From positions 1-55,882 of the forward strand of contig SVRT01000004.1 in assembly GCA_015064685.1 (NCBI GenBank): DNA of 55,882 nt. Reading direction: 5' to 3'. The notes under the pieces are model-generated. The model did not search any database, was not told where the DNA came from, and saw nothing but the letters and a program-made list of their open reading frames with translations. The position numbers were made by a program, and so were the translations under genes. The stretch is from Oscillospiraceae bacterium (GTDB lineage: Bacteria > Bacillota > Clostridia > Oscillospirales > CAG-272). The number at the start of each line of letters is the position of its first letter. The stretch's first letter is position 1. Positions 48,011 to 55,882 of the stretch are shown piece after piece.

Positions 48011-51000
48011 ATGAAAAGAAGATTACTTTCGATCATTATTGCTCTTACAATGCTTTTGTCATCATTTGCGGCGCTTACAGCCTGCAACAATGATGTAAAC
48101 GAGGGCGAGACTTCCACCGAGGGCGGCACCCGGGCTGAGACCGAGGGCATCACCGGTGAGCTTGACTCAACCGACGAGTCGGAAACAAACGCACCCGATG
48201 ACGGCGAGTCAGAAACCACCGGCGGTGAAAAAGAGACCGAACCCAATCCCGATCTTGATGACATCACGTATCAGAACGGTGAGGAGATCAAGGACGCAGG
48301 AACACAGTGGGACGAGGATGTTTTCGCTCTCACAGAAAACACCATCGACGAGTCCAAGGCAGTTGACAAGACGGCTGCCGAGCTTCTTGAGCTTCTCAAG
48401 AACAAGGACGCGCTCGCAGAGGGTCAGGTATACCGCGTAACCGAGCCTCTCGTTCTTACCTCTGAAACTAAATATTACGGTAACCTTGCGGCAGTTATCG
48501 CCGAGGGCGGTATTGTTATCAAGGACGTGAACGACGTCGTTGTCAAGGAGCTTATCATCAAGGGTGATATCACTATTGAGAACTCCCAGAGTGTCACCTT
48601 CTTCAAGATCGACGTAAAGGGCGGCTCTACTGCTCTTTCGATCGACGGGGCAAGCTCAAAGGTTTCTCTTAAGAACTGTAAGCTCTATGCCGAGGATATC
48701 GCGATCGATTCCAAGGCAGAGACTCTTTCGATCTACCGCGCTCACCTTGAGGCAAAGAAGGGTCTTATCTCCGTCGGTAACGAAATGGCTATACATGACT
48801 CCCGCATAGTTGCATCCGAGATAGGTATCTCCTCTATCGGTGAGTACTGCACGGCAAAGAACAACTCTCTCGAGATGACAAAGGACGGTGTCGGCATCGA
48901 TTTCGGTGCAGGCTCGTATAACGGTCTCATCGCGCTCAATAGCATAAAGGACACTCAGATCTCCATTAAGGTGAGTGATGGCTTCAACTGTGTAGTTCTT
49001 CTCAACAGTGCTATCCGCATCATTGGTGAAGGCAACACGAACCTCTACGTTGTAGACAACAAGCTCGGCGGCGCTATTGAGCTTAAAAACAACGAATATC
49101 TCCTCTGTGACGGTAACAAGTACGTAAACGACGGCTTGGATCACCCCACAGTCAATACAAATAACACCGAGTACAACGGTGACAACCTCCACGACGTAAA
49201 CTCCCGCGCTGACTATGGCGCAAAGGAGGAGCTCCTTCCACACACAAACAAGGACCTCTTCGTCGGAATGGAGAGACACGGCAAGGTAAGAGACGCTTCT
49301 CTTACAAAGAGCTACTCCTTCAATAACTATATGAGAACGATGGGTAGAAAGAATTCTGTCGTTATCGTTCCTCCCGGTGCATACACTACAAGTGAGGTGC
49401 TCATTCTCGACGCAACTCATTCCAATACAACGTACTATGCCTTTGGCGTATATCAGGAGAAGGATTCTCTTGAGAGAGTATTCGAGATCAGCGGCGGAAG
49501 CAATATCACCGTAAGAGGACTTACGGTAGGCTATCAGTTCCAGTCCTCAGGTCAGGTCTACGTGCTTGAAAAGCTCCCCGACCAGAAGCTCCGTGTTGTT
49601 ACTAACGCAGGCTACATCAATGAATTTGGAAAGAGTAATACCAACATATTCAACACCGGCATGTGCGATATATTCCACGATGAAGAGCTCTATCCGTGGA
49701 AGTCGAGCGTTGGATACAATTTCATTGAAAAGTGTGATGACGGAACTATGATCCTTCAGTACACAGGCAGCGCAAAGGAGTTTGCCACTATCGACCTCGG
49801 CGGCGTACTTGCTTGCCGTCTTGCAGGCGACAACTCGCGCTCAATTTACCTCAGCGGTCAAAACCTTAAGATGAAGGACTGCGTGCTTTACGGTTACGCG
49901 GCAGCACTCGCTGTCGTTTCGGGCGGACGCGGCACCTCCAACATCTCTCTTGAAAGATTCCACAACACCGTTCACTCAGGCTACCTCATCGACGAGGAGA
50001 CATATAACCGCTATGCTGAGCTTGAGGAGACGTACGGCGTTGACCTTGAGATCTATATCGACGAAGAGAACAGATACCGCGGCGGTACACCCCGCGTAGG
50101 CTCTGTTGACGCTACCCATATCTCAGGCGGACAGGTCGGTGTAAACGTTATCTCCAGCCTCTTTGAGTCAATGTGTGACGACGGCTCCAACCAGCGCGGA
50201 TCTTCCTCGCGTCTTGCGGGCTACCACGACAACGGTGACGGAACGACCACTCTTTACTATAAGGGCACACTCTCACAGACCTATTACGGAATCAACATCG
50301 GCAAGAATCTCACCGGCGCAACTCCCACAAACACTAACCCTCTCAAGGCAGGCGATAAGCTCTTCGTTTATGCCTCCAACGGTCATATAGCATTCGAGGG
50401 TAACGTTCTTACCGACTCGGTCAACATGGGCAAGCTTCCCGAATGCACGGTAGATCACGGCGAGGAGGGACATTCTCACTGCGGTCTCCATATGTACCAC
50501 ACCGATGCTAATGCCGACTGCATATGCGACGACGAGAGCTGCAAGGCTATGCTCCATGCCGACATCAAGACCGGCGGAGCTGCAGGCAGAGACGGCAAGT
50601 GTGACAATTGCGGAATCAAGGTATACACCGACTTTAATAAGGACGACGGCTACGACGGAAGCGGAAACGGCAAGTGTGACGTTACCGGCACCGCGATCGT
50701 TGATGAGAACGGCGACGGAATTGACGACGTAGACGGTACTCCCATCATCACCACGATGGTAGTTAACGATAAATACAATGACGCTAACTCAAATCTTACG
50801 TATCAGGCACTCTACACACAGACGACAGGCGCAAGGGCGATAATCACATACACTACTCAGATCAAGGGTGTAACCGTCAGAACAGAGGACGTTAACTTTG
50901 ATGCGTTCGAGGGATACGAGCTCGCAGATAACAACTACTTTATGGAGGAGAAGATCCTCTTCGATAACCATAGCCTTAACAGCGCGGGCTTCGTATTTGA

Positions 51001-51616
51001 CAATACGATGGTAAGACATACCCGCTCAAGAGGTATTCTTGTAAAAACAATTGACGCGACTATCAAGAACTGCACCTTCCGTGATCACGGTATGACTGCC
51101 ATTCTCCTCTCTGTCGAGACGACCTGGGGCGAGAGCACGGTTCCTTCGAACATCACGGTTCAGGGTTGTCTCTTTGATAATACGGGATGCCTGCTCGGGT
51201 ACGAGAACAATCTCACCCAGGCTCCTATCGCGATCCAGGGCCTTGGCGACCTTTCGGGCACAGTAGAAATATCCGAGGACACGCTTCCCTGCCGAAATAT
51301 CAACATCATCGGAAACAAGTTTGTTAACATTCAGAACAACTACTGTATCACGATGTCGGCGGCGCAGGGCATCACCGTCAAGGACAACGTATTCACCGCT
51401 CGCGATGGCGACAATATCAACGGTAAATACGGTAAGGCGATCTTCATCAACGGATGCGCAAACGTAAACATCTCCGGAAACACCTACTCTGAGGTAGTCA
51501 ACGGAGACGTAACAAAGGCAGTAATCGGATACAATTACGTCGGTCTTACAGGTACCGACGTAGTCGACGGCGAGGGCAACAGACTTCTCCCCGAGGAAAA
51601 AGATCCAATGCCGTAA
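48011..51616 (+). CDS. Beta-helix surface lipoprotein with Cys-rich insert, array paralog 8
   Basis: 1,201 residues from the ATG at 48011 (GGAGG nearby; an ATG at 47957 would bury the signal peptide behind 18 extra residues). Lipobox LTAC (C25), acidic tether to about 80. First beta-helix about 140-395, PHTNKDLF from P410, second helix with D700-A-T-H703, D723-D724-G-S-N727-Q728 and W1039-G-E-S. The Cys-rich insert (about 811-910) is the most divergent: it adds a His-rich start (EEGHSHCGLHMYH) before CICDDESCK, DGKCDNCGI, and ends DENGDGIDDVDG. The C-terminal helix resembles paralog 2. Confidence 0.88.
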   Translation: MKRRLLSIIIALTMLLSSFAALTACNNDVNEGETSTEGGTRAETEGITGELDSTDESETNAPDDGESETTGGEKETEPNPDLDDITYQNGEEIKDAGTQWDEDVFALTENTIDESKAVDKTAAELLELLKNKDALAEGQVYRVTEPLVLTSETKYYGNLAAVIAEGGIVIKDVNDVVVKELIIKGDITIENSQSVTFFKIDVKGGSTALSIDGASSKVSLKNCKLYAEDIAIDSKAETLSIYRAHLEAKKGLISVGNEMAIHDSRIVASEIGISSIGEYCTAKNNSLEMTKDGVGIDFGAGSYNGLIALNSIKDTQISIKVSDGFNCVVLLNSAIRIIGEGNTNLYVVDNKLGGAIELKNNEYLLCDGNKYVNDGLDHPTVNTNNTEYNGDNLHDVNSRADYGAKEELLPHTNKDLFVGMERHGKVRDASLTKSYSFNNYMRTMGRKNSVVIVPPGAYTTSEVLILDATHSNTTYYAFGVYQEKDSLERVFEISGGSNITVRGLTVGYQFQSSGQVYVLEKLPDQKLRVVTNAGYINEFGKSNTNIFNTGMCDIFHDEELYPWKSSVGYNFIEKCDDGTMILQYTGSAKEFATIDLGGVLACRLAGDNSRSIYLSGQNLKMKDCVLYGYAAALAVVSGGRGTSNISLERFHNTVHSGYLIDEETYNRYAELEETYGVDLEIYIDEENRYRGGTPRVGSVDATHISGGQVGVNVISSLFESMCDDGSNQRGSSSRLAGYHDNGDGTTTLYYKGTLSQTYYGINIGKNLTGATPTNTNPLKAGDKLFVYASNGHIAFEGNVLTDSVNMGKLPECTVDHGEEGHSHCGLHMYHTDANADCICDDESCKAMLHADIKTGGAAGRDGKCDNCGIKVYTDFNKDDGYDGSGNGKCDVTGTAIVDENGDGIDDVDGTPIITTMVVNDKYNDANSNLTYQALYTQTTGARAIITYTTQIKGVTVRTEDVNFDAFEGYELADNNYFMEEKILFDNHSLNSAGFVFDNTMVRHTRSRGILVKTIDATIKNCTFRDHGMTAILLSVETTWGESTVPSNITVQGCLFDNTGCLLGYENNLTQAPIAIQGLGDLSGTVEISEDTLPCRNINIIGNKFVNIQNNYCITMSAAQGITVKDNVFTARDGDNINGKYGKAIFINGCANVNISGNTYSEVVNGDVTKAVIGYNYVGLTGTDVVDGEGNRLLPEEKDPMP

Positions 51617-51624
51617 AAATTACA

Positions 51625-51666
51625 TAAAAAGCTTTTCTCGGCGTGCTTCGGCACGCCGAGCTTTTT
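51625..51666 (+). terminator. Terminator of paralog 8
   Basis: Stem CTCGGCGTGC / GCACGCCGAG with TTCG-type loop, extended by AAAAAGC/GCTTTTT. Confidence 0.9.
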
Positions 51667-51700
51667 GTTCCTCTTTTTTGCACTCTTTTTCCAAAATCGA

Positions 51701-51729
51701 TTGACTTTTGTTTTTTTGTGTGTTACAAT
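51701..51729 (+). promoter_or_regulatory. Sigma-A promoter of beta-helix paralog 9
   Basis: TTGACT, 17-bp spacer, TACAAT; 79 nt before the ATG at 51809. Confidence 0.75.
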
Positions 51730-51808
51730 GAAAAAAAGGGGTTTTCCCTTTTGAAATATATGATTTTTAAGTAAAACTATCGGTAAGTTCCCGAGTCTGG
51801 AGGTAATT

Positions 51809-54313
51809 ATGAAGGCATACGAATTTGCCGCGCTCATCGAAGGCGGCGACACAACCTTTAAGGACTCTCTTTCTCTCGAAGGAGGCATATACGACGGTCA
51901 CGGCGCGACCCTGACACTCAAAAACGGACTGTGTATCGACGGTGACGGCGTTACGCTCAAGAATTTCACCGTCAAGGGTAATATATCAGTCAACGGAAGC
52001 TATTTTACCCTTGAGGATTGCTCTGTTATTTCATCCGAGACCGCAATAGAGGTCTGCGGCTCGCATTTTATCTGTAAGAACAATACCGTCAAGGGGGCTC
52101 AGACCTCGCTCTCACTTCAGGCAGGCTCTCGCTTCTGCCTTGTCGCAAATAACCGCTTCGACGGTGACGTTTGCCTCGATAAGAGCTTTAACTCAGTGCT
52201 TCTCTTCAACGAGGCGTTCAATATCTCGTCCACATCGTCGAAGAATGTTTATATCGTTGAAAATACCGCTCGCGGCGGCATCACGCTCACCGAAAACGAG
52301 TATCTCATCTGTGACAGAAACACATTTGAATACGTTATGGACGTTGACAATACAGGCGTCAACGGTGACAGCGTGACAGAGATTTACGACAGAGCCGAGT
52401 GCGGCGCGCTTCGCCGCCTGCTCCCCCACACAAACAAGGACCAGTTTGTCGGCGAGGAGCGTGTGAATGGCGTCGGCTCTCTTCCCTTCGCGGAATTTCT
52501 CAAGCGCGAGGCGGCAAATAATGACGTCGTTATCATCCCTCCCGGTGTATATACCGTAAGCGATACATTTGAACTTGAGGGCTTTGTAAATAAGGATATC
52601 TTTGCATACGGCGTATGCGTTGAGATGACAGAGTACAAGCCGATAATCGAGATCAAGAAATTTGAAAACGTAAATATCCGCGGCCTCACCCTCTCCTATT
52701 CGCTCCAGAGCTGCGGTCAGATACACGTCCTCGAGCAGATCGACGAGGAGACGCTTTTGGCGGTCAGCGCGGCGGGACTTGACGACGAGTTCGGCAAGAC
52801 CGATACCGCTCGCTTCAGCGCAGGCTTTACCGACGTATTCAGAGCAGGCGAGATCTACCCCTGGGGATCGACGGGCAGCGGCTACGAGATCGAGAAAAAC
52901 GGCGACGGGACCTTCACCCTCACACTCAAAAAGCTTGTCGGTGAGATACATGCGGGCGACGCTATCGTCTGCCGTCTTGGCGGCTCGAACAAGCACACGC
53001 TGAGAATGAACGATTGCAAGGATCTGCACTTTACCGACCTCGTGGTCTACGGCTACGCGGCGGCTCTCGCAGTTGTTGGTGGCGGCAGAAACGACAACGT
53101 GACCTTCACCCGTTGGCATAATACGAACAAGTCCGCGCCCGTCATCGACCGCGAGGACTATTACAGATACAAATACCTCGAGGAGCAGTACGGGGTCGAT
53201 CTCGGCGTCTATATCGACACCGAGGGCAGATACAGAGGCACAACTCCTCTTGTCGGCTCGGTCGATGCAACTCACGTAGTAGGTGCCGTCCGCGGCTTTG
53301 ACGTGACCTCCTCTATCCTTGAGGCAATGGTGGACGACGGATCGAATCAGCGTTCGTCAAGCTCGCGTCTTGCGGATATAAAGGACAACGGCGACGGCAC
53401 GACCACCTTGACCTACAAGGGATATCTTGCCGAGGTATATTACAGAATGAACGCATATCTCTGCAATTGCTCCCCCTTTATCAAGGGAGACAGGATCCGC
53501 GTTTATACCTCAAAGGGTGTTCTCGTCTGCGATACGAGGACGCTCTCTGATGCCGAGATCGTCGGAGACCACGAATTCACCATCACGAATACCAAGGGCG
53601 AGCCTAAGGTATATCAGAGCAAATACCGCACAGTTACGGTTGAAACCGCAGCGGTCAATTTTGCCGCACTTGAGGGCTACGACCTCTCTGACGACCACTA
53701 TGAAATGAAAAACAAGGTGCTTGTCGACAACCTCAGCCGCAACAGCTGTGACTTTACCTTTGATAACGTCATAGTTCAAAACACGCGTTCAAGAGGAATG
53801 CTTATGAAGTCTACGGGCGTGACCGCAAAAAACTGCACCTTCAAAAACCTCGCGCACACCGCTCTCTATCTCTCTACCGAAAAGGAATGGGGAGAGAGTA
53901 CGGTCTGCAGCGATATCACGATACAGAATTGCGTTATCGACCATACGGGATTCATCAATAACTACGATTGGCTTCCCTTCTTAGCTCCCGTGTCAATAGT
54001 CGGACCCGAATCAGAGGTGACCCGCGAGACTCTGCTCTGTAAAAATATCACAGTAGATGGCAACAGATTCCTCAATAATACCCACGACTACCAGGTCACC
54101 GTCGACCACGCGCAAAACGTAAAGATCAGAAATAATTACTTCGCGCCCGGTCTCTACGAAAACCAGACCAAGCCGAGAAAGGTAATTCTCGTAAGATCGT
54201 CGATCGACGTAGAAATATCGGATAACCGCTATTCGCCCTACCTCGAGGCAGATATGTCTCGCAAGATCACGGTGATCAACTCCGAAAACGTCTTCGGAAC
54301 CGACCTGCAATAA
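51809..54313 (+). CDS. Beta-helix protein without signal peptide, array paralog 9
   Basis: 834 residues. Starts MKAYEFAALIEGGD with no signal peptide, so cytoplasmic. Shortened first helix, PHTNKDQF from P206 (Gln in place of the usual Leu), second helix with D486-A-T-H489, D509-D510-G-S-N513-Q514-R and W694-G-E-S. It shares YGVDLGVYID, GSGYEIEKN-like and the C-terminal FLNN/KNITVDG region with the lipoprotein paralog 1, 29 kb upstream, making a second surface/cytoplasm pair. It has a consensus promoter of its own and GGAGG 5 nt before ATG. A repeat element starts 4 bp after its stop; no separate terminator seen. Confidence 0.87.
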   Translation: MKAYEFAALIEGGDTTFKDSLSLEGGIYDGHGATLTLKNGLCIDGDGVTLKNFTVKGNISVNGSYFTLEDCSVISSETAIEVCGSHFICKNNTVKGAQTSLSLQAGSRFCLVANNRFDGDVCLDKSFNSVLLFNEAFNISSTSSKNVYIVENTARGGITLTENEYLICDRNTFEYVMDVDNTGVNGDSVTEIYDRAECGALRRLLPHTNKDQFVGEERVNGVGSLPFAEFLKREAANNDVVIIPPGVYTVSDTFELEGFVNKDIFAYGVCVEMTEYKPIIEIKKFENVNIRGLTLSYSLQSCGQIHVLEQIDEETLLAVSAAGLDDEFGKTDTARFSAGFTDVFRAGEIYPWGSTGSGYEIEKNGDGTFTLTLKKLVGEIHAGDAIVCRLGGSNKHTLRMNDCKDLHFTDLVVYGYAAALAVVGGGRNDNVTFTRWHNTNKSAPVIDREDYYRYKYLEEQYGVDLGVYIDTEGRYRGTTPLVGSVDATHVVGAVRGFDVTSSILEAMVDDGSNQRSSSSRLADIKDNGDGTTTLTYKGYLAEVYYRMNAYLCNCSPFIKGDRIRVYTSKGVLVCDTRTLSDAEIVGDHEFTITNTKGEPKVYQSKYRTVTVETAAVNFAALEGYDLSDDHYEMKNKVLVDNLSRNSCDFTFDNVIVQNTRSRGMLMKSTGVTAKNCTFKNLAHTALYLSTEKEWGESTVCSDITIQNCVIDHTGFINNYDWLPFLAPVSIVGPESEVTRETLLCKNITVDGNRFLNNTHDYQVTVDHAQNVKIRNNYFAPGLYENQTKPRKVILVRSSIDVEISDNRYSPYLEADMSRKITVINSENVFGTDLQ

Positions 54314-54316
54314 TTT

Positions 54317-54570
54317 CAAATTTTGATTTTGCGGTGAGACGAACAATCCCTCAGTCACGCGCAAGGCGTGACAGCTCCCTTTACACAAGGGAGCTTTGTT
54401 GGTGGATGTTCGTACGCATTATAGATGTGAAAACCTTTTAAATTTAAAGAAAATTTCACTATATCCACGTTCTCCACCTTTCAGGTAAAGCTCCCTTGTG
54501 TAAAGGGAGCTGGCGCGCCTCCGTGCGCGTCTGAGGGATTGTTCGCGTCCCCGACAAACCCCAATTTATC
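54317..54570. repeat. Family-A modular element (254 bp), copy 2, inverted
   Basis: Same length and structure as 33120-33373 but in the opposite orientation; inner ends AACAATCCCTCAG at 54342 and CTGAGGGATTGTT to 54543. It occupies nearly all the gap between paralogs 9 and 10. Confidence 0.9.
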
Positions 54571-54594
54571 CACCAAGATACTCAGGAGGTCATT

Positions 54595-55882
54595 ATGAAT
54601 AATCTTCTCATTGATAGCAAAAACGCCATTCTCCTTGGGAAGGAGATCGAGGGCGACGTCACCGTCAAAGCACGCGGCGTAATAATCAGAAACTGCAAAA
54701 TAAACGGAAACCTTTATCTTGAAGGCAGCATGAACTGCCTCATCGCGCAAAACGTGGTGAGCGGCGAAATAACAGTTCGCAGCACTTATAACTGCTCAAT
54801 TGTGCTCAATAAGGCGCAGAATATCATCTGTCAGGACAACACAAACGTCTACGTCATCGAAAATGATGCCAATTCCCTCACCCTTGAGAGAAACGTCTAT
54901 ATAATTGCGGATAACAATACGTATTCCGCGCTTTTCGCCGATAATAATATCAATATGAACGGCGATACCCTGACCGACGTAAACGAGCGCGCAAAAGAGG
55001 GCGCTCTTCCCAAAAACCAGCCCCACACAAACCGCGAGCTCTTCGTCGAAATGGAAAGACAGACCACCGTGCGCGACGGCGAGACAGATTCCCTTCCGCT
55101 TAATAAATACCTCCAGGAGGCGGCAAAAACAAGCGACGTCGTGATCGTTCCCCCCGGGGCATATGCCGTATCAGCGATCACTACAGTAAATGAGCCCTGC
55201 ATCAATACAAAATACTACCTGTACGGTGTTTATCTTGAGATGACCGAGCGCGCACCCCTTTTCAACGTCGACGGATCAAAAAATATTGAGGTCCTCGGAC
55301 TCACGGTCGGCTACAGTCAACAGTCCTGCGGTCAGGCGCACGTCCTCAAGCAAACGGGAGACAGCGAGTTTATTATAGTCCCCTCCGCAGGCTCTATCGA
55401 CGATTTCGCATCGACCAACACGGCAGAGTTTGCCCCCGCAGTCGAGCTTATTCCCGAGGGTAAAAGATCGACCACGTACTTTGTCGGTCCTAATACAATA
55501 GAAAAGAACCCCGACGGTACGATGACCTTTACACTTACAACAAACAACACTAAAGGGCGCATTTCTGCGGGCGATATGCTCTGCTGCCGTATAGGCGGCG
55601 GGAACAAGTTCTCACTCCGCATTAATAACTCCAAAAACATTCTCTTCCGTGATTTCACCATCTACGGATACGCGGCAGCTCTCGCGATCATCGGAGAAGG
55701 AACGAGCGAGCGAGTACGCTTTGAAAGAATGCACAATACCGTCCATACGGGTCCCATCATCGATAAAGAAACATACTGGAAATATAAGGCTCTCGAAGCA
55801 GAATACGGAGTTGATCTTCACGTCAGCATCGACTTTCTCGGCAGATACCGCGGATGTCCCTCGGCGATAGGCTCAGTAGACG
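54595..55882 (+). CDS. Beta-helix protein without signal peptide, array paralog 10 (cut by window end)
   Basis: The first 429 codons are present; the frame is open to the right edge. Starts MNNLLIDSKNAILLG at a beta-helix with no signal peptide, so cytoplasmic like paralogs 4 and 9. The first helix is the shortest of the family; PHTNRELF starts at P143. It shows YGYAAALAI, HNTVHT and YGVDLHVSID, then RYRGC and GSVD, and is cut just before the expected D-A-T-H motif. AGGAGGT lies 5 nt before the ATG at 54595. A family-A element ends 24 bp upstream of the start, exactly as at paralog 4. Confidence 0.87.
   Translation, partial: MNNLLIDSKNAILLGKEIEGDVTVKARGVIIRNCKINGNLYLEGSMNCLIAQNVVSGEITVRSTYNCSIVLNKAQNIICQDNTNVYVIENDANSLTLERNVYIIADNNTYSALFADNNINMNGDTLTDVNERAKEGALPKNQPHTNRELFVEMERQTTVRDGETDSLPLNKYLQEAAKTSDVVIVPPGAYAVSAITTVNEPCINTKYYLYGVYLEMTERAPLFNVDGSKNIEVLGLTVGYSQQSCGQAHVLKQTGDSEFIIVPSAGSIDDFASTNTAEFAPAVELIPEGKRSTTYFVGPNTIEKNPDGTMTFTLTTNNTKGRISAGDMLCCRIGGGNKFSLRINNSKNILFRDFTIYGYAAALAIIGEGTSERVRFERMHNTVHTGPIIDKETYWKYKALEAEYGVDLHVSIDFLGRYRGCPSAIGSVD

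Noticed and set aside
52193-53275. Long minus-strand open frame opposite paralog 9
   Set aside because: Antisense shadow of a well-supported beta-helix gene; the same kind of shadow recurs opposite every paralog, following their codon usage.
22870-55882. Phage tail-spike or prophage origin of the beta-helix genes
   Set aside because: Bacterial lipoprotein signal peptides, own promoters and terminators for most copies, and absence of any phage structural, lysis or integrase gene argue against it.
22870-55882. Classical polysaccharide utilisation locus
   Set aside because: No SusC/D, ABC transporter, sensor or additional carbohydrate enzymes are interspersed, so I did not call one; glycan use remains an inference from fold and motifs.

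Overview
This window comes from an uncultured, gut-type Clostridia (Firmicutes) genome of intermediate GC content. The evidence for that is two T-box leaders, near-consensus sigma-A promoters with 17-bp spacers, strong GGAGG ribosome binding sites, a DUF1846 gene, an ECF transporter S component and Gram-positive lipoprotein signal peptides. I cannot name a genus.

Left part (1-19,160), nearly all on the minus strand: amino-acid biosynthesis. A long operon starts at a sigma-A promoter at 16,629-16,657 and a T-box leader whose specifier reads as Leu by hand folding. It runs ilvB-ilvN-ilvC-coaX-like-ECF S component-ilvD-leuA-leuC-leuD-leuB-ilvE. Acetolactate synthase, ketol-acid reductoisomerase and dihydroxyacid dehydratase make 2-ketoisovalerate. 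LeuA/C/D/B extend it to 2-ketoisocaproate and IlvE transaminates. Two genes that look like pantothenate salvage (an S component and a degenerate type III pantothenate kinase) sit in the middle, where 2-ketoisovalerate branches to pantothenate. Downstream, argG-argH has its own promoter with candidate ArgR operators. Upstream, ilvA-ridA has a second T-box leader (specifier read as Ile); RidA clears the reactive imine that IlvA releases. Most intercistronic gaps contain perfect inverted repeats, several ending about 17 nt before a start codon.

Middle (19,260-22,690): a cytoplasmic GH28-like beta-helix protein on the plus strand and a convergent DUF1846 gene, sharing a bidirectional terminator and separated by a modular repeat element.

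Right part (22,780-55,882, open at the right edge): ten plus-strand paralogs in a row, 834 to 1,218 residues where complete, all right-handed beta-helix proteins. Seven are lipoproteins with a Thr/Glu/Asp/Pro-rich tether. Three lack any signal peptide and should be cytoplasmic. At least seven lipoprotein units and one cytoplasmic unit have their own consensus promoter, and most have their own terminator, so this is a set of separately expressed genes and not an operon. All nine copies that reach far enough carry a D-A-T-H motif followed exactly 23 residues later by a D-D-x-x-N-Q motif, and then a W-G-E-S motif. This layout resembles GH110-like beta-helix glycosidases as I remember them. Four consecutive lipoproteins carry a Cys-rich, Asp-rich insert in the same place. 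I regard this array as the most novel content of the window.

Scattered through the gaps is a family of about 185-267-bp elements that share their ends (CAAATTTTGATTTATCG on one side, CGCTAAACCCCAATTTATC on the other) but carry different inverted-repeat cores. Two pairs are of identical length (254 and 267 bp). They lie just 3' of stop codons.
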